DNA of 64,000 nucleotides from Arctopsyche grandis (Eukaryota; Arthropoda; Insecta; Trichoptera; Hydropsychidae). Made by a program: the position numbers and the translations under genes. This document shows positions 11,924-24,472 of the stretch, piece by piece (position 1 is the first letter of the stretch; each line of letters begins with the position of its first letter). The notes under the pieces are model-generated. The model worked only from the letters and a program-made list of their open reading frames with translations. It was not told the origin of the DNA and made no database searches. Where the stretch lies: assembly GCF_051622035.1 (NCBI RefSeq), contig NC_135365.1, forward strand, positions 25,978,001 through 26,042,000, written 5' to 3'.

Positions 11924-14900
11924 ATGACCATGCTGGTTGAACGAGAACAAGCCGTGGAAGTTGGAAAGGATGTGATTTATAGATGCGACAGTATCAAAAA
12001 ATCTTCCGAAGACAGACGGGAGTATAGGTAAGTTTTGTGACTCAATTTAATATATAAATAAAAGTTTTGTTTTAATATAATTAGTACATATATTTGAATT
12101 CAGAGGCATTCAATTGAGGAATAGATTGAAAGTGTTGCTCGTCAGTGATTCGAAGACTGACAAATCGGCAGCGGCTTTAAGTGTTGCCGTTGGTTCGTAT
12201 TTTATAACATTTTATTATATTATAGTTCTTTTCAAAACCATGTTTTGTTTAGCATATTGAATTTATTTTATACAGGTCATCTCAGTGATCCAGACAATAT
12301 ACCGGGAATGGCTCATTTTTGTGAACACATGCTCTTTTTAGGAACTAAAAAATATCCTCAGGTATGTATAAATTTGTAATTTTTTTCATGATATTACAAT
12401 AGGCTTAAATTTTAACGATGTTTTATTGTTGCAGGAAAATATGTATAAAAAATTTTTGTCAGAAAACGGTGGCATCAGTAATGCTTCTACATCCACTGAT
12501 AAAACTGTATATTTTTTTGATGTCATTCCAGAGCACTTTGCATCAGCTTTGGATATGTAATTCTTCATTTGAATCAATGATGACAACTATGAAATATTGT
12601 ACTGTTATTGAAGTTGAATTGTTTTCATTTTAGATTTGCTCAATTTTTTATTTCGCCATTGTTTACTGCAAGTGCTACTGATCGGGAATTGAATGCAGTG
12701 AATTCAGAAAATGAAAAGAATATATGCAATGATTCCAGACGTTTATATCAACTGGATAAATCTACGTCAGATCCCAATCATCCATTTCATAAATTTGGAA
12801 CAGGTATGTAATTGAAGTATGAAAAAATGGAGTCGAGCAATATTTTAAATTATTTACTGAAATAGGAAATAGAGATACATTGGAAACGACACCGAGAACA
12901 ATGGGAATTGATGTACGCCAGGAGCTGCTTGAATTCCATTCCAAATATTATTCTGCAAATATAATGACTTTGGTCATCCTTGGAAAAGGTTAGCAAACTA
13001 ACTAATTGATGTATGTATTCGTTTACATATAAAACATCAGAATTCGGTTGAATTATATTTGAGACAATGTTCTAGAATCACTGGACGATCTTGAAAAGAT
13101 GGCAGTTGAAAAGTTTTCTGAAATACAGGACAAGGATGTAGTGAAGCCGTCTTGGCCTCAACATCCTCATAGTGAAGATTATCAAGGATTACAAATGAAC
13201 ATCGTCCCCGTTAAGGATGTGCGAAATTTGTACTTGGATTTTCCGATTCCTGATACGAGAACACATTATAAAAGTGCGGTTAGTATTATCAAAGGGACAT
13301 ATGTACATATGTATTAGATTGCAACTTGGTTACGATTGAACATAAAGTCCCAGCGGAAGTATTTTATCAAATGCTTACATACATAATGTTTCAGCCTTTG
13401 TATTACATTACTCAATTGATTGGCCACGAAGGTCCAGGGAGTCTGTTGTCTCTACTGAAAGTAAAAGGTTGGTGCAATAGTTTAGACAGCTATTCGCAAT
13501 GTCGCGGACGAGGGTTTGCTGTATGTAGAATTTCTGTGGATTTAACCGAAAATGGTATCAATCATACTGATGATATTGTCGAGCTGGTGTTTCAAGTAAG
13601 ACTTTCAAATGATTGTAGATTTAGAAGTTTGATTGAATTTTATGAATGATTTTAATTTATATACATATGTACCTGTATTTGTTTGTTGTAGTATATACAT
13701 ATGTTAAACAAAGAAGGTATTCAAAAGTGGATCTTCGACGAGGTAGAAAATATCTCGGTGGCGAAATTCAGGTTCCAAGATAAAGAGGAGCCCAGAGATT
13801 TTGTTAAAAATTATGTGAACAATATACAGGTTGATTTTATGTTAACTTAATTTCAGTTACAAATTGAATTTATCATTATTCTGTGTGTCTGAGATACTAT
13901 ATTAGTCGTTTCGTATCGACATACATATGTACATCCAGTTTTAGGGGGGGGCTGGGTCAGGCGGCGCCCAAGGGCGCCAAATTATCTGGGGCGCCGCTCG
14001 ATGCGCCAAAGGCGCTTAAAATTTTAAAATTAGAGCGCCAAAGGCCCTACAAAATTTTAGATGGCATGTAGTCCGACCGCTGTACTCTGTGAGGTGGATT
14101 ATATGCCATCTCGCTTGCACCTAACATATTACGCGATACAACCATATATACAACGAAAGCATTTAAATTGCAATTACCGCTTTAGTTAGTACGCTTAGAT
14201 AAAAAAAAAATATTGAGATAGAAAACCAATCCTTATAAACGTGGTAAAATAAAAAATTTGCCAAATAAATGAAAAATAGCACGGAAAAAAAATCCGTAAA
14301 ATCAAATATATTTTTGACTTTTAAAATTCGCTAGACAATTAATTAGAAGTATTTCAAAGCAATGAAATATAACAATTAATAGGAAAAATATCTGACTATT
14401 GATTCCAACACTCACTTTGAGCGTAACAATCCTAAATTTTGAGTTAATGACCGCAAAAGCCAAAAAACTGTAAAAATCGCGGATTTTTTTAAACGCTCAT
14501 TTCTCGTAAACGATCGCCCACCAACAAAAATCAATATCATATTCGAATTCAGTGGGTCAAACTTAGTAAAGATTGGCTAGTCTCCGCTCTGGTAACTCAA
14601 AAAACGTGATTTTTTGTTGCTCAGTGTTATATTCCTAAAAAAATATCTTAGATTTGAAAAGTTAAACGAATATTCAAAGATGTGGGGCTTTTTTATTTTT
14701 ATCTTCAAATTAAGCTCACCGAGAATTCAAAATCTGATATTATTAGCAATGAAAAGTTATCAATTGAAAAGCCCTTCTTTCAAATAAAGTTCAAGGTAAA
14801 ATGAATCCACGCATTGTAATAAATTTTATAAAACAGCATAATTTACAAGAATTATATCCAAACATTTGTGTTGCTATGCTTTTTCTGGCATTGCCTGAAA

Positions 14901-17900
14901 CTGTAGCAAGGTCCTAAGCCCGGAAAAAGGAGGATGGTAATCCAATTTTTATCATTTTTTTCTAAGGGTGTAAGAAACAATTGCCCAAGGGCGCCATTGG
15001 GTGTAAGGCCGGCACTGTGTACATCACAGCTAAACCATTGCCAACAAAACGTACCCAATATAATAACAAAAGAAAAAAAACTTCTATATAAAGTGTTTGC
15101 TATCAATGTTTCTTCAAGGCAAATAGATGGTGCTAAGTCTCTGAGCATTTACCGCCATCTATTGAAAATTTATTTGATTAATTTATTTTTCTATTGGTGT
15201 TTTATATTGTTTACACATACTTAAGTAGGTAGGTGGTTTTTAACATTTTTTTATATTAAACAATTAAATATAATATTAAATTAAATATATTTAAAAGGTA
15301 TTTGTAAAAAATTCGACTGCGTGCGGATCCAATTTTTATATTAAACGATTCCGCTTTCGATTTAGATTCCGTTTCCGGATTACTTTTTCAGTTCCGTTTC
15401 CAAATTCTTTTATCGTTTCCGGATGCTTTTTCAATAACGGATCCCGATTACTGTTTCAGTTCCGGATTCCGATTATTGTTTCAGTTCCGGAACGCGATAA
15501 CTTAAGCCCGGACCCCGAGGAGGCTGTATATTGTTCAAATGCTGTAAATGCATTGTTAAAGGTTTACAAAGGATTTACAACAATTGAACAATAAACGGCA
15601 CGCTTCCGGCCCTACCTCTACCGATAACTGTTTAAGTTCCGGCTCTAGAATCCTTTTTCAGTTCCGGATCCCGATTCCTTTTTAAAAACATTTTTTTTTT
15701 TTATTCAAATAAATTTAATACATGATTGTTTACTATAAGATTAACCATGTTTAAACGGTTTATATTATAAATACCGAGCGAAGCCGGGTAAAATCACTAG
15801 TAAATATTAAATTAAATATATTTAAAAGGTATTTGAAAAAATTCGACCACGTGCGGATCGAACATATGTATATCCGGACACATTTCTTTTATTTTTTTTA
15901 TTTAATATCTTAATATATGTACATACAACACTAGTTTCTAATATTTTTTATATTTCATTCCATATTATGAAGGATTATCCAATGGAAGAAATTCTGAGTG
16001 CCCATTTTCATTTAACGGAATGGAAGCCACAACTAATTCAAGAGTTTTTATCAATGTTGACACCACAGCGAATGCGTATGAGGATTATTGGCAAAGTATT
16101 TGAATCGATTTGCGATCAAACTGAAAAATGGTATGGTACAAAATATCACCTGGAGAAAATATCAAAGGAAAAACTTGACGTGTGTAAAATTAAGCTGTTA
16201 CATTTGTCATAGTCAATTTTTTTGTATTTTTACGTGATATATTTATATATTTTCCAGAGATTGAATGAATGTGGATTAAACGAAGGTTTGCATTTGCCAG
16301 CAGTCAACTCTTTCTTACCGGATAGTTTAGATTTAATCGAATCCGATCCCGAATCCGAAGAATATCCGATGATTGTTTACGATACTCCATTGATGAGAGT
16401 TTGGTACAAACAGGATGATGAATACTTTTTGCCAAAAATGAATACATTCTTTCGATTCGTCAGGTGAATAATCGTTTTTATTTTTTTTTAACTAAAGCAA
16501 TTTTATAAAACACTAATTTTCATTATATTTTTAGTCCAATTGTGAATTTCGATCCACTAAATTACAATTTGAATTCATTATTTATATCGTTGCTTAAAGA
16601 TTCGCTCAATGAGCTTACTTATGCAGCCGAATTGGCAGGTGTCAATTATCACATTCAAAATACCAAAACTGGATTTTCGGTTGGTGTGGTCATGTAATAT
16701 ACATATATTATGTTTGTAAGCTTCAATTGTATTACTTTTAATGAGTGTTTTTTTTAGATTCGAATAGATGGTTACAATTCTAAACAACATGTCCTTCTCA
16801 ATTGCATCATGGAAAAACTCGCTACGTTTCAGGTGAATCCAGAAAGATTTTCTATTCTTAAAGAAAATTATATAAGGAAATTGAGAAATTTCGATGCCGA
16901 ACAGCCTCATGAACTCAGCTCTTTTTATTTGAATATGATGCTCTCAGAAGTTTCTTGGAGCAAAAAGGAGTGCTTGGCCATGAAAGACGGTAATTGGTTA
17001 TACATAAATATGTATATCATATTGAGTTGATTCAACAAGTCGTTCTCTATTTATTTTCAATATCAATTTCAGCTATTACGGTTGATAACTTGCAAGATTT
17101 TATTAAAAATTTGCTAACAAAAGTTCACATCGAGTGTTTTGTACATGGAAATGCTTCAAAGAAGAAAGCTATACAACTAGCATCCATCGTCGAGCAAAAG
17201 TATGCAATTCTTATACACATTATTGTGGGATTTAGTTTTATAGCTTAGAAGAATGCATGCATGGTTGAAATATCGTTGAGTTGTCATCTTGTGATGTGAC
17301 GCGCGAGCGATCAGTTTGTTGTGGCTCTCCGTTAAATTAACAATGCCACTTTTTAAATTAATTTTAGGATGCCGAAGAATATAATACCCCTACTATCCCA
17401 ACAGTTGACACTGATAAGGGAAATTCAGCTGGATAGGGGCAGTCATTATAGATTGGAAATCAACCACACCGTTCACAGTAGTTCGTGTGTATTAATTTAT
17501 TTACAATATGGCCTACAATCGACGTCTTCGAATGTTTCAATTGAATTGCTACTACAAATTCTATCTGAACCCTGTTTCAATATATTGAGAACTAAAGTGA
17601 GTGTGGCTAATCTATTTATTTTTTATATTATGTCAGTCTTATTTTAATACTTTATTTTTAGGAACAACTCGGCTATATTGTATTCCGTGGAATCCATCGT
17701 GTCAATGGTGTTCAAGGTATACGGATTTTAGTGCAGTCAGATAAACATCCAAGCTACGTAGAATCTAGAATAGAAGCTTTCCTTTGGCATATGGATGTGT
17801 GTAGAAATTATTTTCAACTATAATAATTTGTATAAATGTTTTATTAATACCATAATTTGAAATTCAGGATTACATCAATAAGTTGAGTGACCAGGAATAT

Positions 17901-18503
17901 GATAGTCACCGAAATTCTTTGATAGCACAGAAACTTAAACGTCCAAAAATGATGTTGGGTCGTTCAAACAAATTTTGGTCAGAAATATCATCACAGCAAT
18001 ATCACTTTGATAGGGAAAACGTGGAAGTAAAAGCACTGCGAGATGTTACTAAAAATCAATTACACAATCTATACAAGGTATGTATGCTAATATTTATTTA
18101 CTAATTTATTGTGACGATTGTAATACATATATAGTTTCATTCCATATAGGATATTCTGTCAATATCATCACCTAGCCGACGGAAACTAAGTGTGCATATA
18201 ATATCATCGGCTAACGGTGGTGCTGGTAATCCGGGCATAGTTGTAGGTATTGAAAAGTCAAAAAATTCCAATTCTGAGCTTCTCCCAGTCCCGGAAGACC
18301 ATTCGGCGGTATATATATATATATATATACATATTTTTACTTTATAGGTGTGAATATTTTGATTGAATTGAGTACTGAACTGGGCTTTTTTTTAGATGAT
18401 TAAAATAGAAGATGTCGCTACGTTTAAATCAGGCAAGTCTTTGTTCCAGTTGATACCGCCTTATACGAATATTCCACGCAAAGGAGCATTTGGTAAACTT
18501 TAG
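11924..18503 (+). CDS. Ide: Insulin-degrading enzyme paralogue 2 (IDE-2)
   Basis: M16A metallopeptidase of 997 residues. Exons: 11924-12027, 12104-12192, 12276-12361, 12435-12556, 12634-12803, 12866-12988, 13076-13278, 13395-13595, 13692-13829, 15973-16179, 16258-16463, 16535-16679, 16758-16989, 17073-17199, 17368-17596, 17662-17796, 17868-18077, 18150-18308, 18396-18503; 2994 nt, all GT-AG. HFCEH, AVNSEN and LRTKEQLGY are all present, so catalysis looks possible. ATG 11924 is chosen because an in-frame stop lies just upstream; 11930 is a second in-frame ATG. Differences from the other copies include SQCRGRG in exon 8, IHRVNG in exon 16 and a C-terminus GKL, a weak peroxisomal signal. Intron 9 is 2.1 kb because it holds a hAT element and repeats. 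Confidence 0.94.
13938..15017. mobile_element. hAT-like element in IDE-2 intron 9
   Basis: The left end CAGTTTTAGGGGG and right end GGCCGGCACTG are imperfect inverted repeats. A perfect 8-bp duplication TGTACATC flanks it (13930-13937 and 15018-15025), as expected for hAT. It is non-coding. Its inner part (about 14205-14632) is shared with IDE-4 intron 13 (44670-45066). A 272-bp relative with the same termini is at 47052-47323. Confidence 0.75.
15045..15300. repeat. Dispersed AT-rich repeat, copy 1
   Basis: The segment carrying ACCGCCATCTATTGAAAA and ATTGGTGTTTTATATTG recurs inverted at 22395-22680 and directly at 47850-48000. No ends or target duplications were resolved. Confidence 0.5.
15340..15700. 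repeat. Degenerate TTCAGTTCCGGA minisatellite
   Basis: Roughly 20-25 bp units built on TTCAGTTCCGGATTCCGATT, diverged and interrupted at 15513-15625 by a small palindromic element. The same repeat occurs inverted at 19605-19760. Confidence 0.65.
15513..15625. mobile_element. Small palindromic MITE
   Basis: It contains TTCAAATGCTGTAAATGC and AACAATAAACGGCACG as imperfect complementary arms, as in the copy at 30080-30222. No coding capacity. The target duplication was not resolved. Confidence 0.5.
15765..15803 (+). mobile_element. Possible Helitron-type 3' end
   Basis: The words CCGAGCGAAGCCGGG followed by a CTAGT terminus resemble the 3' ends of non-autonomous Helitrons in insects (short GC hairpin, then CTAGT). 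The rest of such an element was not delimited. This is a tentative match from memory of the family. Confidence 0.4.
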
Positions 18504-18610
18504 ATGGTGATAGATTTGAATTTTCATTTTAATTTGCCACGTTTGTGAAAACTGTATTTGAGATTTAATTTGTACACAATTTTTGGGGAAAATGTGTGAT
18601 TGTGTTGGTT

Positions 18611-18699
18611 AATAAATTTTATGCACATTTGTGCGATTTATGCACAAATAATATAAAATAAGTTACAATAACTGTGAGTAATAAAAATGAATTAATAAA
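18611..18699 (+). terminator. IDE-2 polyadenylation signals
   Basis: AATAAA occurs at 18611, 18680 and 18694, 110-200 bp after the IDE-2 stop. A T-rich run follows at 18719. They are the likely transcript ends for IDE-2. Confidence 0.55.
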
Positions 18700-18799
18700 A
18701 AATGAATACAATATTGTTGTTTTTTTTTTATTTATTTTACATCCAAATGTTTAGAAAGGAAAAACATGATCAACTTATGCACATACATATTTATTTAAT

Positions 18800-19240
18800 T
18801 TTAATTTATATCAGAAAGGCCTACCAGGTAGCGCCTTCCTGGCCAGAAACATTGTACATTTGATGCAAATGTAGCGGCTCTACGGCATGGTCGGTTTCGG
18901 TCACGATTATGCGAGTTGGGACCAAATCGGCCATGTTGGTTCGTCGCTACTTTACTTCCTTCCCGCCCGTCACCAAATTTGTAAATTTGCAGCATTTTAT
19001 ACAATTCATCGAAATTTGAGATTGGTGAAAACTCGAGATTTGCGAGAAAATGGGTAAGGCTGCCGATTTGTTGGAACCGTTTCAATGAAAATCAGATAAA
19101 TTGGCAAACTGATAGGAAACGATCGATCTGGTGCCACAAATCCATGGTCTCGCCATCAGAAACCAGAAGGATTTGAACCCGTGATCACTTTGTTCAAGGC
19201 ATTATATGCTAAACACTAGTCTATTCTGCTGGTTATGTTT
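18800..19240 (-). mobile_element. tRNA-derived SINE, copy C
   Basis: Read on the minus strand, a tRNA-like head with a B-box-like word GGGTTCAAATCC (near 19170) leads into a body with GTTGGAACC-like sequence. The end is a shortened GGCCAGGAAGGCGC hairpin (near 18815-18850) followed by an AT-rich tail. It is the most diverged of the four SINE copies. Confidence 0.6.
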
Positions 19241-19600
19241 AGGATGGGTGGTTATGTTTCGACCGTTTTCCGGCCTATGGAATCTCGGTTGGGCTTTAAA
19301 GGTCTGACCGCACTAGACGACAGTGTGCTTGAATACTGGACATAAATAAACATCTTCATTAAGCATAGGCCGCACTAGGCGGCACTGTGCTGCAGCGTCG
19401 CAGCGTGTGATGAGATCATGCTTCCATGTATATTCGGGCTCTAGATCAGAGAAATGTTAGGCTCTGGGCGTTATATTGTTATCAAGTGAGGATTGTCCAC
19501 AGACATTCCTAAATAATTTTAGCATCAGTCGTATTTGATGCTTGGTGCTCGGTGATGGTTTTGAACAACGAATGGTTTTTTATACCTATGTATATATTAA
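19241..19600. other. Mixed repeat remnants, no gene seen
   Basis: A short piece with CGGCCTATGGAA near 19263 matches the LTR-like family at 29697 and 48308. The rest is unassigned. Confidence 0.35.
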
Positions 19601-19604
19601 GGAA

Positions 19605-19760
19605 CCGGAACTGAAAAAGGAATCGGGAACTGGAACTGAAACTGAAACAGGAATCCGGAACCGGTACTGAAAAAAGAATTGGGATCCGGAATTGAAACAG
19701 GGATCCGGAATCGGAACTGAAAAAGGAATCCGAATCCGGAACTGAAAAAGGCATCGAAAT
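19605..19760. repeat. GGAACTGAAAAAGGAATC minisatellite
   Basis: Variable units of GGAACTGAAAAAGGAATCCG, the reverse complement of the minisatellite at 15340-15700. The units are diverged, so expansion is old. Confidence 0.7.
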
Positions 19761-19957
19761 CGATATCGATATCGTCGTCATAGAAAATTTGATTTTTACG
19801 ATAACTTCACGGATTCTCCCACCCAAAACCCAAAGTCTCTTTCGAAATTATATGTATAATAGATACGGATTCAAATCATAAATTGATTGGTGGCATACGC
19901 TATTTACGTTTATGTACTTATTTATTTTATGACACTTGATAATCAGCTGTGTTTTAC

Positions 19958-20462
19958 GGTAATTGGACTATTCGTCACATTGGGGTGGTCACAAAGACAA
20001 TTTTTGCCATGAAAATCGCGAATACGGAATATTTGGCACTCAAGTTCTTGTTACTATGATAGTTATCGTTAGTATGATGGACTTTTCGGCTGCCAGATGT
20101 TCCGTTATAGAGATTTTAGTGACTTTTTGCGCTTTGTGACCAATGATCAACGAACCATTAGGGGCGCCTAGAGGAAAATTGCTCGAGGGCGCCATAGGGT
20201 GTAAGGCCGGCACTGCAGTTAGGGGAATCGAACACAAGCCATTGGCCATGTTAAAGTCGGTAATTGGATTATTACTCACATTGCGATCGCTCAAAAGACA
20301 ATTTTTGCCATGAAAATCGCGAATACGGAATATTTGGCACTCAAGTTCTTGTTACTATGATAGTTATCGTTAGTATGATGGACTTTTCGGCTGCCAGATG
20401 TTCCGTTATAGAGATTTTAGTGACTTTGTGACGAGTAATTTGTGACCAGTAATCACCGAACC
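19958..20462. mobile_element. Dimeric MITE, copy with perfect 9-bp duplication
   Basis: It has the same two-unit structure and spacer as 9959-10447. It starts GGTAATTGGACTA, ends CACCGAACC, and is flanked by a perfect 9-bp duplication GTGTTTTAC (19949-19957 and 20463-20471). The duplication shows that the dimer moved as one unit. Its 9-bp length suggests Mutator-type transposase. Confidence 0.8.
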
Positions 20463-20646
20463 GTGTTTTACGTTGGTTTCCGGAGAAATGTAATATTAAT
20501 AGAAGTGGCTTTAGATGTTCTTTTGTTGTCAAGTGACATTCTGTCCACGGACAGATCTAAATAATTTTAGTATCAGTCGTATTTGATGCTTGGTGCTCGA
20601 CGTATGTCCGATAAAAACTTATCTGTTTGTTTATATTCCTCACAAG

Positions 20647-20727
20647 ATGGGCAAGTGCATCGTTAAAAATTGCACAATGCATTCAAAAACACACAATAAA
20701 CGACATGGGATACATTTTTATAAGTAA
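20647..20727 (+). pseudogene. THAP-domain first-exon remnant
   Basis: The short ORF MGKCIVKNCTMHSKTHNK continues KRHGIHFYK and resembles the start of a THAP zinc finger (M-kC-v--C, then g--fh-fP). THAP fingers are found in P-element-type transposases and many host proteins. A donor-like AAGTAAAT overlaps its stop. I found no convincing next exon, so it is probably a transposon relic. Confidence 0.45.
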
Positions 20728-21034
20728 ATTGATATGATTGTTTTCCGTGCGTTGTAGCGTAGTTATGGAGACGTACCGCGTAATATTGACACACTTTATT
20801 TATTCGTAGAGGCACTTCTATTAATATAACATTTCTCCTCTCTAGATCGTTAATGTGGAGCGGGTCGAATTTGCTATGATATGAACGGAAACATTTCGAT
20901 TGTGGTTGGCCCGACATGCTCGTCCCATGATGCAATCGTTCGATGCAGCTGTATGATGAAATCATGTTTTCGATTGAGTCATTGAGTCGAATTTCGATTG
21001 AATCATTGAGTCGAATTTCATCATTGCCCATTGC

Positions 21035-21866
21035 TAGAGACACGTATTTTGGGCATCTATTTTTGTCAATTTTAGCATTTTTATTTTGCATTTTAGCGTT
21101 TTAGGGCATTAAAAATGTTCAATTTTAGCATCTATATTTAGGAAGAGTTTAATTTTAAATAATAAAAAATTTCGATTAATTTTAATAAAATTTATATACA
21201 TACATACAATTTAAAGACAACACAACAATTAAAATGTAATATAAAAATTCAAAAATGTCTTGGAATTAAAATTTCAATGGAAAAAACATGAATATAAAAA
21301 TAGAAAGACAAAAAATATGAATATCAAAATATAATATCAATTAAAATTTATCAAAACTCAACACGGAGCATATTTCTTCTTCTTCTTTTTTATTCCTCTC
21401 CTCGTAGGAGGCTGGATATCATGACATATATGTTCTCTCTATCCATGGTTGCCCTGAAAAGTGTTGTGGAGTCACATTATTACATATTTCTACAGATTCT
21501 TTTTTGAGATTTGTGCAACGATCAGTAACAATTGTATTGTATTTACTAAAATACCTTTCAGGATCCACACTTTTGTCTACTGTTTACAGTAGTAGACAAA
21601 AGCAGTTGCTTGGTTTCGACACGAAAAACACCGTCTATGGTAAACTGCAAGCTCTGTTTTATCCCCTCAATTTCTTCACATAATAAATGGCCAAAGGGAT
21701 AGGAAGACCCTTCTAAATTGTCTCTTAATTTTATGCAAATTTCAATTTTGTTTGTTATTTTAGCATCTATTCGCATATTTTATGAATTTAGCATCTATTA
21801 GCATTTATTCCGAATTTTAGTATCAATTAAGCATTAATAGCAAAGTGCCCAAAATACGTGTCTCTA
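21035..21866. mobile_element. hAT-like non-autonomous element
   Basis: Both termini are present as inverted repeats, TAGAGACACGTATTTTGGGC at the left and its complement at the right. The inner sequence matches 39428-40956 in part. An 8-bp duplication is not evident at this copy. Non-coding. Confidence 0.7.
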
Positions 21867-22394
21867 TGTATTATATGTAGATCATTGCCCTTCTACGAAG
21901 GTAGATATTTAAGCCGAGAATACTCGTATAGGAACACGATGATGCAATCGTACGGATTGTGTTTTATGGGGCCGTGGATGAGATCACCGATCTTGACTCG
22001 GGATCGTAAAAGTTGTACTGCATCCCTACATGTGGATTTGGTTTATAGTTGGATTATTATTAACGTAATATTTTTCCACTCTTTGGCATTTTTTGTTAAA
22101 AATTTATGCAATTTATTGTTTTAGCGTCTTTTAAGATTTGACAGATTTTAGTTGGCAGCACATACTCACTCACATATTTGTAATGTGACGTTTGAAATCC
22201 AACACCACGCTTACGGAATTGTATTTATTTTATCATTTTTTGTTTATTCATATGTTTTTTTTCTATATGCTATTATTCATATTCTTTATTCATTTTACAA
22301 TATGTGCTAAGCAGCTGGTTAAATGACAAACGTTAAACTACGAATGAGTATGTAAGCGTGAGAATAATACAGATTTACAGTGCTTCCAACTTAA
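21867..22394. other. Intergenic, no gene seen
   Basis: No convincing exon. The word ATCATTGCCC occurs on both sides of the hAT element (21020 and 21881), which may mark an older inserted sequence. Confidence 0.35.
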
Positions 22395-22680
22395 TAATTT
22401 TTTTTTTCAATACCTTTTAAATATATTTATTTGTTTAATATGAAAAAATAAATATGTAAAAACTACCCACCTACCTACATGTAAACAATATAAAACAAAA
22501 CAGTAGAATAAATAATGAATTAATTAAATAAATTTTAAAAAGATGGCGGTAAATTCTCCGCCAAGCAAAAACATTAGTAGCGATCAGTATATATAGAAGT
22601 TTTTTTTTTGTTTTGTATTGTATATACGTTTTGACAGTGGTTTAGCTGTGATGTATGTACATACACATGTCGAATCGAAG
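22395..22680. repeat. Dispersed AT-rich repeat, copy 2 (inverted)
   Basis: Reverse-complement relative of 15045-15300, sharing the segment around GATGGCGGTAAA and the CTACCCACCTACCTAC word. Confidence 0.5.
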
Positions 22681-22769
22681 CGACTATTATAGTACGACGA
22701 GCGTTATCTCAGACAGACAGACAGATACACACACACCGATGGAATAGCGATATTGTATATATTATATTG

Positions 22770-23090
22770 TAGGAATATAGCACAACTTGTGCTATTCCGT
22801 AGCAAAACCAGTGATCTCATATATTTCACAACAATACACAAGTCTTACGATGACATCATCATCGCTCCTGTACAAACATGCAGAACTAATCCCGCCTGGA
22901 ATTATCTTCGTTACTCGAGGGCAACGTCCCCTTTGACTATTCCAGAAGAAAGAGTTCATCACTCGATCGTAAAACGAACGAAATCCAGACGTGATGTCAT
23001 CATGCAACTACGATACTCGACCTGAAGACAAAGGAAGACCTCGACCGCGTTAGAATCTTCCAGAACATGATCTCACCAGCCTAACTACGC
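22770..23090. mobile_element. LTR-like fragment
   Basis: It starts TGTAGGAATATAGCACAA and shares sequence with 30220-30380 (inverted) and with the 5' part of 48308-48832. The family looks like an LTR retroelement; only terminal-repeat-like pieces are seen. It is broken and old. Confidence 0.45.
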
Positions 23091-23094
23091 TTTT

Positions 23095-23600
23095 TTTTTT
23101 TTTTACATATATACCAGGAAGGCCTTACAGGTAAATCCCAATGCGCCTTCCTGGCCAATTACAAATACAAATGCAGCATTTTTATTATAAGTCGTTGAAT
23201 TGCGAGACACTGAAAAAAACTCGCAAATTAACGAGACATCTATGAATTGTACATAAATTTTTATTGTACATCAATCAAATTTCAAATAGTGGTGACATAG
23301 TAGATAGGAAGGATTTTTAGCCAATTTTTTTCCCGGGAACCGTTTCAACAATGAAATCAGAGAAAATTGGCAAACTCTGATAGGAAATGATCAACCTGGA
23401 GTCACAAATCCAGGTCTGACCAACAGCATACTCTGAAAAATTCATTTTCATTCAGGGATAGAACCCGGCACCTTCTTGACGGTAAGCAGAAGCTCTGCAC
23501 AATTAACGAGTATAAACCAGCGCATCTTCCCCAGATGCCAGTGAGCTTCAGGAACTCGACCTGGCTCGTTACGGCGAAGCACCTACCTACTTCACTGTAC
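23095..23600 (-). mobile_element. tRNA-derived SINE, copy B
   Basis: On the minus strand a decayed tRNA-like head (B-box-like GGGTTCTATCCC near 23463) is followed by the same body as copy A. The 46-nt terminal hairpin is at 23111-23156. A long T run on the plus strand at 23088-23104 is the complement of its A-rich tail. Confidence 0.7.
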
Positions 23601-23629
23601 ATACAAATATACCTGTATTAATCGAGTAA

Positions 23630-23705
23630 TAAAGATCCATTTTAAAACTCACCTGAGTTTCCATAGGCCGGGAAACTGTCCAATCCTATCACCCGCCCTA
23701 TAATA
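23630..23705. mobile_element. LTR-like fragment (GGCCGGGAAAC family)
   Basis: Short piece with GAGTTTCCATAGGCCGGGAAA, matching 48745-48832 and 49870-49965. A remnant of the same LTR-like family, broken. Confidence 0.45.
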
Positions 23706-23966
23706 TGATAATATAATTGTAATTTTACCCGAGTTACCATCATTCTAAAATATTTAAAAAATAAAGAATAGACTGGTAAAAGATCATCCTCGACATTACT
23801 TTTAACTTTACCAAATAAATAATCAAATTTTCTGTTTCAAAAATTATATTAAGAAAATATATCTAGAAAATCTTTCGTTTCATGATTTAATTATTTTAAA
23901 AATGCACTTACGCATTTTTAAAATAAATTTGGAATGCTATTATATAATACATATGTATGATAATAT

Positions 23967-24288
23967 GGTTCGGTGATTACTAGTCAAATGTGAACCGGTC
24001 ACAGGACAACCGGTCGCTCTAGATCGGTTACACGTGATCACCCATCACACTAAAACTGGTCACGAGAAAACTGGTCACACCTGAAAATTGGTCACGAAAA
24101 AACTGGTCACACCTAAAAATTGAAAATTGGCCGAATTTTTGGGTGTGACCAGTTTTCTCGTGACCAATTTTTGGGTGTGACCAGTTTTCTCGTGACCAGT
24201 TTTAGTGTGACGGGTGATCACGTGTGACCGATCTAGAGCGACCGGTTGTCCTGTGACTGGTTCACATATGACTAGTAGTTCGTTTGCC
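23967..24288. mobile_element. Foldback MITE (GGTCAC family), copy 2
   Basis: Long inverted repeat related to 11257-11541, flanked by the 8-bp duplication GATAATAT (23959-23966 and 24289-24296). The arms pair for over 100 bp. Non-coding. Confidence 0.8.
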
Positions 24289-24300
24289 GATAATATAAAG

Positions 24301-24472
24301 GGTTCGATGATTACTGGTCACAAAATCACTAAAATCTCTATAACGGAACATCTGGCAGCCGAAAAGTCCATCATACTAACGAGAACTTGAGTGCCAAATA
24401 TTGCGTGTTCGCGATTTTAATGGCAAAAATTGTCTTTGTGACCACTGCAATGTGACTAATAATCCAATTACC
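24301..24472. mobile_element. MITE, single unit of the 9-bp-duplication family
   Basis: One reversed unit of the sequence found as a dimer at 9959 and 19958. Flanks AATATAAAG (24292-24300) and AATAAAAAG (24473-24481) match at 8 of 9 bases. It is inserted immediately beside the foldback element. Confidence 0.65.

Noticed and set aside
10024-20294. Two nearly identical 79-84 residue ORFs (SNNPITDFNMANG)
   Set aside because: They fall on the two copies of the dimeric MITE; similarity reflects the repeat, not a conserved protein.
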